A stretch of DNA of 64,000 nucleotides from Hexactinellida sp. DTS-2022. Lineage: Eukaryota; Porifera; Hexactinellida. The notes under the pieces were generated by a model. The model saw nothing but the letters and a program-made list of their open reading frames with translations, was not told the DNA's origin and made no database searches. The first letter of the stretch is position 1. Every line of letters starts with the position of its first letter. Positions 46,887 through 57,139 of this stretch are shown piece after piece. The translations under genes were made by a program, and so were the position numbers. The stretch covers positions 17,102,501 to 17,166,500 of the forward strand of contig JAPNXP010000001.1 in the NCBI GenBank assembly GCA_028753945.1, read 5' to 3'.

Positions 46887-47160
46887 CCGCAAATCGGCCA
46901 TTTATTGTGTCGCGTAGTGCCTAACACGAACGAACAAAGGTCGCGAAGCAACCTTTGTGAGAGAGCGATCCTTCGCGAAGCAACCGAGACCGAAGGGCTC
47001 CAGGGGCGTAGGCAGGGGGGGTTTCCCGTTGCCCGGAAACCCCCCTAAACCTCTTAGATATACGTAACAGTAGTCTAAGTGTACAGAGTCGACTGTACTA
47101 GTAAGCTGTTTGGAAACCCCCCTAGTGACCACCCTGGCTACGCCCCTGGGCTCGTTATAT
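46887..47160. repeat. GCGAAGC-hairpin module interrupted by a MITE
   Basis: Contains AGGTCGCGAAGCAACCT and GATCCTTCGCGAAGCAACC, and ends GACCGAAGGGCTCG, split by the MITE at 47001-47148. It parallels 17410-18160, where the same module was split by a hAT element. Confidence 0.7.
47001..47148. mobile_element. 148-bp MITE with 5-bp TSD
   Basis: Ends CAGGGGCGTAGGCAGG and CCTGGCTACGCCCCTG. The flanking repeat is only GGCTC (46996-47000 and 47149-47153). Similar size and ends are seen at 61433-61579 and 62719-62864. Confidence 0.8.
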
Positions 47161-47327
47161 TAATTTAACTTGTGAATTCGAGCTGGCTTCTATTTAATTG
47201 TAGTGTGATGACGGGCTGACGGGAGTGTACTAGAGGGATCCTAGTGTAGGGGAGTCGTACCTAGTACCTGTGGTAGGAGAACGGTATGGCTCACTGGTAA
47301 CTAGAACTGGAGTAGACCAGTTGTAGT

Positions 47328-47377
47328 GTGGTCGAGGGTTACCCTCCTGATGAGTCCTTGTGATAGGACGAAACCAC
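47328..47377 (+). ncRNA. Hammerhead ribozyme motif 1 (best copy)
   Basis: Plus strand: stem III 5' GTGGT (47328-47332), predicted cleavage after C47333, stem I hairpin GAGGG-TTA-CCCTC (47334-47346), core CTGATGA (47347-47353), stem II GTCCT-TGTGAT-AGGAC (47354-47369), GAAA (47370-47373), and stem III 3' strand, the last A of GAAA plus CCAC (47373-47377). All three stems pair perfectly and every invariant core base is present. Stem II covaries with copies 2 and 3: the fifth pair is U-A here and C-G there. The host repeat spans roughly 47213-47460 and has no protein. Confidence 0.88.
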
Positions 47378-47692
47378 TTCCACCACATGTAGTATCTCGG
47401 TGGGTGTGAGATACATTTACGGTGTCTCAGGCTCACCACAGTAGTATTACATATTATAGAATGGATTAATGCAAATAAAATAAAATAGGAATTTGTTGAC
47501 TTAACTCAACCTACCGTGGATAACATTGCTAAATAATTCATACAAACTGCTCGTCCGCGCTAACGCGCGTTCTTCAACTTGCACTCGGGCCTGAGGCCCA
47601 CGCTTGTATTTCAAACACTTCCCTTTTCAAATAAAATGCCGGTTGTATTTAATTACATACTCATTATATACCCCGTCCCTACATCATGCTTT

Positions 47693-49016
47693 CAGGGATG
47701 CCAACCTCTGAAAACCAAAAAGCGGAAGGTTTGCCATTTTTTGGCAGGAGTTTTACCAAAAGCGGGAGGTCGAAGATGTAAAGCGGGATAAAATCGGGAG
47801 ACTCAAAATATATACTTTTTCTTTGAATCTATCATGAATAGAAAGATACAATATGAATAATTTTTATGTTTGAATATCTACAATTAGGAAACTCATATTT
47901 CTCAAGTTCTATCTATCAAATTTCTTCTCGCATATCTCGTATTCACCCAATGTATGCAATAATACAACAAAACGAAATAGCTAGATTATTGAATTATAAT
48001 TTTTTATAAATAAAGTTTTTTTATTAGATATACGTAGATGCAGCAGATTTAAATATCTTCAAAAGTTCTCGTCATTTATGGACTTTTTTCTAGATATTTC
48101 AAGGAATTTCATGACGATTAGGCCATCAAATTTGTAAATACAGTATGTTGTAAAGCTTATTCCACCCTTGGTTGCATTGATTGCAGGGTTGCCAACCCTC
48201 CCGCTTTTTTCCTTTTTTTCTCCCATCCTCCCGACCTCCCGCCAAACTTTTAAAACTCCCGATTTTTGGAACTTGTTTATATATTTAGATTTTATGATAA
48301 TTTAGTAAAATAGCGGGATTTGTTTAAATTATTCAAGTAAATTAGTCAACCTACGTTTTAGTTTAGTTTTTTTCCAGGTTTTTTCAGTTGTAGTTTTCAG
48401 TTTTTAGCTTTTTTATCAAGTACCAAGTTTTTTTCCTAAATATAGATATCAAAACATACTAAATAATCATTATTACATCGTTCTATTCATGATAGATTTT
48501 TTAAATAGCATATATTTTGAGTCTCCCGCTTTTCTCCCGATTTTTCATCTTCGACCTCCGATTTTTTGATAAAACTCCCGCCAAAATGGAAAAATCTCCC
48601 GCTTTTTGGTTTCCAGAGGTTGGCATCCCTGTTGATTGACATATAAACTAAACGAGAAAAAAATCAGCATCATATCTGGTATAACAACTTTCTGGAGGAT
48701 GTAAGCCACCCGGGATATTTGTAAGAATTTCTTCCAAATTTGAATTAAAACATAATAGTACAGTGTAATAATAAGGGGGCTAAAGAATCTTGACAAACTT
48801 ACAAGTATATGAGTAGGACAAAAGTTAGTACTCGTATCTAGACTAATTTTTGCAAAGAAATCCAGTTATTTACTTGTATATCATAAAATCATAATATAGG
48901 AACAATTTCCAAAAAATCGGGAGCTTGAAAAGTTCGGCGGCAGGTCGGGAGGATGGGAGAAATAAAGGCTAAAAAGCGGGAGACTCCCGCAAAAGCGGGA
49001 GGGTTGGCAACCCTGC
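47693..49016. mobile_element. hAT-like MITE carrying an inverted copy of its own family
   Basis: Outer ends CAGGGATGCCAACCTCTG and GAGGGTTGGCAACCCTG, with GCGGGAGG-type repeats inside. The flanks ATGCTTT (47686-47692) and CTGCTTT (49017-49023) match at 6 of 7. The copy at 12095-12649 is related. Confidence 0.7.
48184..48631. mobile_element. Inner inverted hAT-like MITE, 448 bp
   Basis: Ends CAGGGTTGCCAACCCTCC and CAGAGGTTGGCATCCCTG, flanked by TTGATTG (48177-48183 and 48632-48638). The two ends differ, and their order is opposite to that of the surrounding element. Confidence 0.75.
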
Positions 49017-49023
49017 TGCTTTT

Positions 49024-50290
49024 GCCATTTTGTAATAAAAGGACGGGCTATAACGCTTACCCTTTGAGCATTACTTAATATTCAAAGGCCCTATACACAG
49101 GTTGATTATTTACGGGGAATTATATGGGTAATATTTAGGTGACCGCTAATGACCCACGTAACAGTAATGTTATTGTTTCAGAGTAGGGCTGTGCCCCCCT
49201 AAGCTGTCCGTGGGCTCCAGCCATAGGTATTAGGTATATGCATACAAGGACAGAGCAAATATATGGGGAAATACTAATCAATGCCGGAACTGTTGAATAT
49301 TTATGCTAATTAGAACTGATAATTTTATAGATACCAAAGCTTGTCTGTGTATAATAATATACCAACTTCAAATGTAAAATTAAGAGATTCTGCAAAGATA
49401 ATTATTAGGCAACCATGACACAGTGGGCAAATAGGTGAAGTAGAGCATTTTTTTGACAAACTCAGATCTCAATTATATTGTAATAATTGAATTCCTCATA
49501 CTCTAAAACCTAGGTAACCGAATTTGGGAAGTAAATATCATCAAATATTTCAGTTATGCTGTCCTGATGGAATGTCAATTATTGGATCAAAAAATAACTT
49601 TTTAATTCTAGAATCGATATTTATAGATTTAAACAAAATCTGTATCACTGGAATTAACTGCGTTCGGACAAATCTCATTTTGTTGATATAGTGCTGAAAT
49701 ATATCGTGGGCATTCGTGGGCAAATGTTATTAAGGTATTAAATTGAAGCTAGCCACAAAAGCATGAATTTAAGATATTTTTCAAGGGCGCGAAATGACGC
49801 GACGTGGGTCACCTAATGACTTTTAAACAAAATATATTAGGAATTTAACTATTTTTGAAAAATTATATCAGGTTCAAGAATTATAATCATTGATCATGGT
49901 TGAACAATAAATTTTTATTAACAAACCTTAAATATAATTTATGAGTGAATTATCATTAACCGTCTAGAACTGCGCTTAGGAGACTACATACACGTATATC
50001 ATTTTTGATAATGTCATTCAGTTTACAGCTACCGATAACCTATGTCAATAATACTTCATTAGAGTCTATCTAGCATAGTTTTCCTACTTCCACTTACACC
50101 CCTGAATATGCCCACTGTGCATGAATGAGTTAATTTAAACGATTAATATTTAACTACTAAAAGTGATTATTATGTATGATTACTTCGTAAACCTAAATAC
50201 TTCTCCTGTACTGTACTTGTATATTTTATACTTCACAACAATACCTTCCTTTCAATAGCACTAACTAGCTAACTATTAAATAATAACAAA
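49024..50290. other. No gene recognised
   Basis: AT-rich sequence without a convincing frame, immediately upstream of the broken NHL gene. Confidence 0.5.
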
Positions 50291-51525
50291 ATGGCCATTC
50301 GATTCCCTGACCCGATACACCCCGTAGACGTATAGACCCTGTCGAGTTGGAAATAAATCAACTATTCGACCACATAATTGTGTGTGTCCAGCAGCGACGA
50401 GTGGCACTCATAACCACATACCGCGACACACGCGACGAAATAGCCGTTAGACCCATAGCCCCCGCGCGGAAAGAAGAAGAACTGATCGCACTGAAACCGT
50501 AACCGAGCGTCTCCCAAATGAACGAACTGAGAGAGACCCAGGTATTCTAGCGGAACTAGAACAAGCGCTAGCAGAGGTGAGGGTACCCCAGCCCGAGACA
50601 CGCGTGGTGTTCCGAGGTACCTGTGGACACCTGGAGCAGGTGATCACAGGTGTGGGAGAGGTAGTCGAGGAGGAGGTGCCCGTTATACCCCGATATGAAG
50701 AAATGAGACCGATTGTAACTGTCGGGAAGAAAGGAAAGCTCCTGGAGTGCTCTGGAATCCTTGTGGTGTCGCTATCGATGGGAACACAAATCTAATTATG
50801 TCGCAGAAGAGTTAGGTTCCTGTAGAGTCTCAATCTTCACAGAGACAGGCGAATTCCTAAATTCTTTCACAAATCAAGACATGAGAAACCATGGGGTATA
50901 GCGATCCATCGAGACAACCTGTACGTGACGGACCAAGGAGTATACGCTGTGTTCCAATTCAAAATAGAGGCTGACATGCGTCTCGTCGCTAGCCTAGGGA
51001 GTAGGGGATCTGGTTTGGGACAGTTCGATTACCCTTTCGGACTCGCCGTCTCTACCAACGGAGATGTGTTCGTAGCAGATTATGGCAATCACAGAATCCA
51101 AATCCTAGATGACTCCCTACACTTCCAAAGATCCATAACGCATCAAACAATGAAACGCCCGCTTGACATTAAACTGACACCAGATGAGGTGTACGTGCTC
51201 TGTATGGACTCTCCCTGCATACACGTGTTCTCTCACGCAGGAGAGAAGATACGCTCCCTAATCACACGAGGTACAGGAATGCAGATAGGATATGCTCGCT
51301 TCTTCTGTTTGGACAGAAAACAGAATTTGCTGATCAGTGATTATCATAATGATCAAGTTTAGAATATTCTCGAAAGAAGGGACACACCTCCACACTATAG
51401 GGGAACTAGGACATGAAGTCGGAATGTTTAATTTCCCTCATGGAATAGTTTTAACTGAAAATCTAAAATTAGTAAATGTGTCTGAGAATAATAACAATTC
51501 ACTACAAATATTTTCTTGTCAATAA
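50291..51525 (+). pseudogene. Broken coiled-coil NHL-repeat gene
   Basis: Relative of 40295-41551. The ATG (MAIRFPDPIHPVDV) hits a TAG after 14 codons, while the continuing homology (DPVELEINQLFDHIIV) is in another frame. The clearest segment, 50925-51362, encodes NHL blades (GQFDYPFGLAVS, DVFVADYGNHRIQIL, NLLISDYHNDQV). A further frameshift near 51350 moves the last blade (FRIFSKEGTHLHTIG to SLQIFSCQ) into a third frame. Base composition is GC-richer than the flanks, like the other genes here. Decay looks recent, because most of the protein is still readable. Confidence 0.8.
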
Positions 51526-51842
51526 TTGTTTGTTTTATGAACTAACATATACGGTTTTGTTTTACAACGAAAGAGTATATAGTCATTCGAACGGTTTATC
51601 AATTTGTTTATCTCATTTTGGACACATTTTTAACACCTTTCAAAATTTGTCTGGTCCATAACCCAAAAAAGTTATACTAAAGCGCCATTTTAATTAATTT
51701 CACTATTGGATTCACGATAAATTTCTGCGTCTGATGGGAATAGACAAATATAATAGTTTTAATTCATGCCATAAATGGAAGTTGAAATTTCTTTGTTTAC
51801 TCACACTTAAGTTCTTGTGAATTCGAGCTGGCTTCTATTTAT

Positions 51843-52262
51843 AGTATACTAGCGCGCTTCGCTTGCTAGGTCGCTTCGCGGCAGAACACAACCACACACC
51901 AACCGCTTCGCGGTTGATGTGTGGTTTATACACTTCTAACATTGATTATAAAGCGTAAATAGGCCTAAATAGTCAAATTTAACAATGTGAAATTTTATGA
52001 TTACGTTATCACGCGATAATGAGTAAGCATATTGGTGATCTGGTGTGACCAACGTGTCCGCATACATGTTCTATTAAATTTTCAGATTTTTATCTCTTAT
52101 AGGGCGCGAATTATGTGCGATTAAATGAATTTTCGAGGTTCTCGAAATGTGACAATGACGTCATAACTTGTCAAGGTGTGAGAAATTTTGAGTGGAAACC
52201 TCAACTTGTTGGCGGGTACCAAAAGTTACCCCTATATGCCAAAAATCACATTTGGAAACCGT
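51843..52262. repeat. Long repeat with hairpin-rich head, uninterrupted copy
   Basis: Matches 43620-44275 without the MITE. The head contains CTAGGTCGCTTCGCGGCAGA and ACCGCTTCGCGGT hairpins. Confidence 0.8.
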
Positions 52263-52601
52263 CCACTTTCTTCAATCAACTCGGAACATTCAAACAAATA
52301 TATATATATATATGTACACACATCCACCCTTTTGTTTTAATAGTATAGATTACTATACAATGGATTAAAGCAAATTAAATTAATTAATTAATTTGTTGAC
52401 TTAACTCAACTCACCGTGGTTAACATTTGCTAAAATATTTAACTATTATATAATCTATTATCAATACTATACATAATTAATTAATGGCATTAAACTCAAG
52501 ATGGTTTAAGATAGAAAGAAGCTTGAAATTTATCAATCGTTCCTTTGTCCCATAACCACTTGATAAAGGGTGTAAAGACCTTGAGGCGTTCATGACATGT
52601 C

Positions 52602-52737
52602 GGAAAAATCCCAAATTACAGCCTGTGCCGAAAGTATTTCCCTTTGTGGAGGCACTACTAGTTACCCAACTACCAAATGTAGTGTCTCCAAAGGGAAATA
52701 CTTTCGGCACAGGCTGCAATTTTGGATTGAAAAAATC
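52602..52737. repeat. Hairpin repeat, sequence variant with matching arms
   Basis: The left arm reads CTGTGCCGAAAGTATTTCCC and the right arm its complement GGGAAATACTTTCGGCACAG. Both differ from 38751-38879 at the same paired positions, so the pairing is kept. Confidence 0.85.
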
Positions 52738-52899
52738 CATATTATTAGGCATGTGTCATACACTAGACACTGGACAAGTGTATTGAATTTCAGACTAAAC
52801 TCTGATGTATATTTCCTTATTTGTAAACATACAGGTTAAATGTTAATGGCTTGGGGGACAAAAGGAACTGCGTTTAATCTTAAATAATTTCTGAGGAGG

Positions 52900-53060
52900 C
52901 TCGTCCATATGGTACCTCTTCCATCGTAGCGACACACCTAGGCCTGCTCTCTCTCACTGTGTACACAGCTCCAGCAGTGCCTAGTCCTCCTGGGAGTGAC
53001 TCGCCTTTGTCGTGCCCTTTGCACTTCGTGACAATACCTATTTTTGAATTCTCAGAATTA
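52900..53060 (-). pseudogene. Decayed exon of a subtilase (His region)
   Basis: The minus strand resembles exon 3 of the subtilase at 28751-29017 at the nucleotide level: AAGGGCACG followed by CACTGCTGGAGCTGTGTACA, where the gene has GAAGGGCACG and CATTGCTGGATGTATATACA. The catalytic GHGTH is disrupted by a small insertion. No other exon was found nearby. Confidence 0.4.
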
Positions 53061-53105
53061 ACCATTCATTCGGCTACTAGCATACAAATAATGAGCATTG
53101 AATCT

Positions 53106-55372
53106 TAAATCGTGATGCCCCACGCCAACCACGTTGTGCCATAGCCCCGAAGGCTGAGCCAAAAGTTTGTTCTGGTTGGGCACTAGAAGCACCCGGATTT
53201 CATATGCAGGCTTCAAGTAGACCTATGGCAAATTCTCATCATGTTAAGTTGATTATTTCATTGGAAAATGCCAATGATTTATGTGGATGTAGTGGCCGAT
53301 GTACTCTACGTTTCCAATTAATTTTTTGACTATACAATAGTTTTTTCATTGTGAGATTGATTTTTGTCAGTAAGGTTTTCTGCTATTAGACGGACATACC
53401 TAAATTCCGGAACGGGACGGTATGGAACGGTACCATTCCGGAAAATCAAAGTACCTAAATTACGGAACGGTACCATTCCGGGAAATCTAAGTACCTAAAT
53501 TACGGAACGGGATAGCCCCCAAGGTATTGGTTATTATAGACTTTAGAAACATTTGGTCTTGCATCCTGACATACTATTTTGTACTAAATGTGCTAAATTA
53601 TGAGGATAAATTGAAACAAACTGGCGTAAGCGCGTTTAAGGACCCAGGGGCCGAAATAGCTAACCTATTGTGTTCTTGTGGTGCCCTAAATCACTAGCGA
53701 TTTAGGGATCCCGCGTTTTGCATCGCCATCCCTTATTCATGAAAACCATAATTTTGCCATCACTTGAGTCAATGTTTAAATGAAACCCTGGTATTCCTAA
53801 CTATACCACCTTGTCTACAGTCTACACATCAACACGTGTCACTTATACATACTTAGTGTTTAGGCACTTGCGAACGTTTTTAATGATTACTCTCATTGTT
53901 AAAGCACATTGTATCACTGCCCTCCTTCCTAAGTGCGACACTTAGTTACTATGACTTGCTCCAATAATAATATAATACTTTTTTAAGGGGCATCTGCGCG
54001 GGTCGTATGCGGGTGCCGCCCCCGCCCCACAAAATATTCAGATCCTTTGACCCGCAACCCGCATTTATTATCTTGCCCCGCGCAGAGGTCTAGTCCATAT
54101 CACTGGATTCATCCCTACATTTAGCGATTTCGGACTAAGCGGGGGCCGGGGGTAAAGAAATAAAATAGGACTTTAGAGGGTAAGACGGGAAAGGAAGGTT
54201 GGAAATTGGAATCACTATTTTGGTTTACTCGGGGTTCGGTAGAGTATCCACGGGATTGCATATATCTTTCGATCGGCATTTTGTTTTGACTTAAATGGAC
54301 CCCCTACAGATTTGGACCGGGGGGTCCATTTCCGTCAAATATGTAAATATAGATAGTGTTTGACGGATTTGGATCCCCCTTTAATAACATAGTAAATAAC
54401 CTATGAGTTTACTAAAACTCAATTTTACTTATTGTAATCTTCATTAATTTCTCTAATTTTTGGAATTGCCTGTAATCAAGGGGCCTGAGTTTCACAGATA
54501 TACAGAATAATTAACTTGAGTGCTCAGTATATCTTTGATAGTGTATTGATAAATGACACAAATTTACAGAAATGTTCAAATAAGAGTAATATCAAGAGAG
54601 TTGGGAAGTAAGCATGTATGATGACAAACAGGAAATAAAGGCTCAATTTTGATGACTTGATTATCAAGTTAAAGGGGGGTCCAAATCCGTCAAACACTAT
54701 CTATATTTACATATTTGACGGAAATGGACCCCCCGGTCCAAATCTGTAGGGGGTCCATTTCCGTCAAAACAGATACCTTTGTTCTGTAAATTAGGGATCA
54801 AGATTTACGGAATCGAAAATTCCGGAAAATAGGCATTTAAATTTCCGGAATAATTTTGTTCCGGAAATTAGGCATTTATAATATCCGGAATCGAATATTC
54901 CGGAAAATAGGCATTTGAATTTCCGGAATATTTTCGTTCCGGAAATTAGGTATTCATATTTTCCAGAACCGTTCCGCGGAATTCCGTAATTTAGGTACTT
55001 TGATTTTCCGGAATGGTACCGTTCCATACCGTCCCGTTCCGGAAATTAGGTATGTCCTATTAGACTATGTATTTCATATTAACTTAAATATCACATAACA
55101 ATGTGGTCCACCAGCATACTTTGTATTTATAATTTACTTAATTCCTTTATTTCTCTACTGTGCATAAAATGAACCTTTGCAATGTGGAGTCTATGATTAA
55201 AGATTTCGCAAGAAGAAAAGCACGTAAAGCAGCTTTATAAAGTACAAATCTTTTAGTTCCGAATAAATAAAATCTGTTTGTCGTGTATAAAATTATATGT
55301 ATAGAATTGTCAAGTAGGTAGACCCATCAATTTTATTCAGCTCCAGGCCTACTAGGCACTTAATCCGGCCCT
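53106..55372. mobile_element. Second copy of the CAGGGCCAGATTAAGG hAT element, interrupted
   Basis: Matches 17555-18114 in two parts (53106-53391 and 55066-55372), including AGAAGCACCCGG and the right end CTTAATCCGGCCCT. The left end is not recognisable. The interruption is the element at 53392-55057. Confidence 0.75.
53392..55057. mobile_element. 1.67-kb element with GGACATACC ends
   Basis: Ends GGACATACCTAAATTCCGGA and TCCGGAAATTAGGTATGTCC, with the perfect 8-bp TSD TATTAGAC (53384-53391 and 55058-55065). Each end carries reiterated TTCCGGAA-type units. An inner inverted repeat (about 54285-54370 against 54674-54775) contains GGACCCCCTACAGATTTGG. No transposase frame is visible, so the superfamily is unknown. 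Confidence 0.85.
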
Positions 55373-55832
55373 AGACTCGGCATAGTGTGTTCTGTATTGC
55401 CAAATTCATACAATATGAAATTATAATTGTTAATCATTTTGGTAAATATTAGTGTAAATACACATATTATTCTACGGGCAACTTATCTTCGTCTTGTGTG
55501 CAACAGTTCGAAAAGCCATTCTCTACAATCAAAGAATCTAAAGCCTTAAAAATATATCAATTAATAGTTGAATATTCATTAATACGTACTCTATACATCA
55601 GAGATGATAACTTGTCAAATACTTTAAGAAACCTTTAAATTAAATCAGAAGTATCCCAACAATTAGGTTGCCCTTTAAGAGTATAAATTGTCAAGTAAGA
55701 CTAATTGCTAAATTGATTATTCCCTAATGCTATATAACAAAGCTAAGAAAATTGATGCTGTAAACTAGCAACAAGATTACTCCTGTGTACAATTGAACAA
55801 TTTACTATGCTTAATCGTAAATACTTTTATCA

Positions 55833-56714
55833 ATGCGGTTAATAGGGTCTTGTCACTGTGTACGCTGGTACATTACTTTTCTTATTCTACTAACATTAAG
55901 CCTCATCATGAAAGAATTTATAATCCCTATAATATCTTCTGGAACTCCTATAACCTGCTACTCCCTATCTGATAAGAATATTATAAGCCTAAGCCATGCT
56001 AATAACGATAAGATAGGTGTGCCATTATACTCACATTCTCTCAATGATAAGATCCCTCACCACTTTCACTACATAATGGTGTCTCCTACACTTACGCAGA
56101 CCAGCAATAATATATCCATCAGCATTAGAATGACAGCTAACATTAAGTCATGTATGGATATGCATCCGGAATGGAAGTTCACTGTATGGACAGACAGAAA
56201 AGTAACAGTTGAATTTCCAGAATTAATTGAATTGTTATTGAAAACGCAGATTATATCTGTTATGAGTGACATCATTAAGATGAATATACTAGCCAGATTC
56301 GGAGGTATATATATGGATTCAAATTTTGTTTGTCTAAAGCCATTTGATGGTTTGTTGAATAGAACATTTGCGAAAGCATTCGCTGGAAACGAAATATCAA
56401 ACGTTGACAATGAGTTTGTAGATTCCATCAGCAGTTCTATTATAGGTGCAGTCCCCCAGCATAATATATTAATGAAGGCAGCTAGCCTTGTACAAGACAG
56501 AGCTCTAAGAGTGGATCCTCATAACATAGGGACTGGGTCCCATTTCTTCGGCGAAATGATTAAAAAGTACAATTCGTGTGACAGTTCTATTTATGTGTTC
56601 TCAAGATACAAGTTCTTCCCTTGCGCTTTCAGGGACAGAGGAGATTGTTGGGCGAGTATAGAAACATTTAGGAATTGGAATTCTGTATATGCTGTCCATT
56701 TATGGGAATTGTAA
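55833..56714 (+). CDS. GT32 glycosyltransferase-like type II membrane protein with an altered DXD motif
   Basis: Single-exon frame of 293 residues. Residues 11-34 form a membrane anchor after a short N-terminal tail, as in Golgi type II enzymes. Family landmarks, in order: IPHHFHYIM (74-82, usual IPKIIHQ.W), HPEWKFTVWTD (111-121), SDIIKMNILARFGGIYMDSN (145-164), SSIIGAVPQH (201-210), GTGSHFF (233-239) and VHLWEL at the C-terminus. GT32 enzymes transfer sugars such as GlcNAc, galactose or mannose from nucleotide sugars; the relatives alpha4GalT and alpha4GnT act on glycolipids and mucin glycans. The DXD motif that binds metal and nucleotide is normally D-T-D in GGIYLDTD, but here it is D162-S-N164. 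The start is the first ATG in frame. Donor and acceptor cannot be told. Confidence 0.82.
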   Translation: MRLIGSCHCVRWYITFLILLTLSLIMKEFIIPIISSGTPITCYSLSDKNIISLSHANNDKIGVPLYSHSLNDKIPHHFHYIMVSPTLTQTSNNISISIRMTANIKSCMDMHPEWKFTVWTDRKVTVEFPELIELLLKTQIISVMSDIIKMNILARFGGIYMDSNFVCLKPFDGLLNRTFAKAFAGNEISNVDNEFVDSISSSIIGAVPQHNILMKAASLVQDRALRVDPHNIGTGSHFFGEMIKKYNSCDSSIYVFSRYKFFPCAFRDRGDCWASIETFRNWNSVYAVHLWEL

Positions 56715-56935
56715 AATTACTTATTATTCAATTTACCTATAATTTAATATCGATCATATTTTTGTGGTTTCATTATGCTATACATTTACGACACAACAAA
56801 ACTGGACACTGCATACTGGCAAAGCTAGGGAGTTTCTTTATGAGTACTGTGACGGAAAGGTTCCTAAGTAGATTTAATAGAGAATCTATAGAGAACAACA
56901 ATTTAAGTTATGGCATAGCATTCTATACTCTAAGG

Positions 56936-57139
56936 CAGGGGTCGGCAACCCTAGGCACGCGTGCCACTTATGGCACGCGAAGTGTTTTCCATTGCACGCC
57001 AAATGATTCACCAAACATTTTCCGTGGTGACCATATTATGTTTTCTCTAAAAATAAATTATGTTTGGCACGCAAGGTCATAAATATGTTGACATTATAGG
57101 TAAACTGGCACACATCATTCAAAAGGTTGCCGGTCCCTG
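56936..57139. mobile_element. hAT MITE in the left arm, 204 bp
   Basis: Ends CAGGGGTCGGCAACC and GGTTGCCGGTCCCTG, with the perfect TSD CTCTAAGG (56928-56935 and 57140-57147). Confidence 0.92.

Noticed and set aside
54791-55027. Repetitive minus-strand frame in the TTCCGGAA array
   Set aside because: It is a translation of terminal repeats of the 53392-55057 element, with no family resemblance.
56675-57082. Plus-strand frame overlapping the end of the GT32 gene
   Set aside because: It shifts frame inside GT32 and runs into the hAT MITE.
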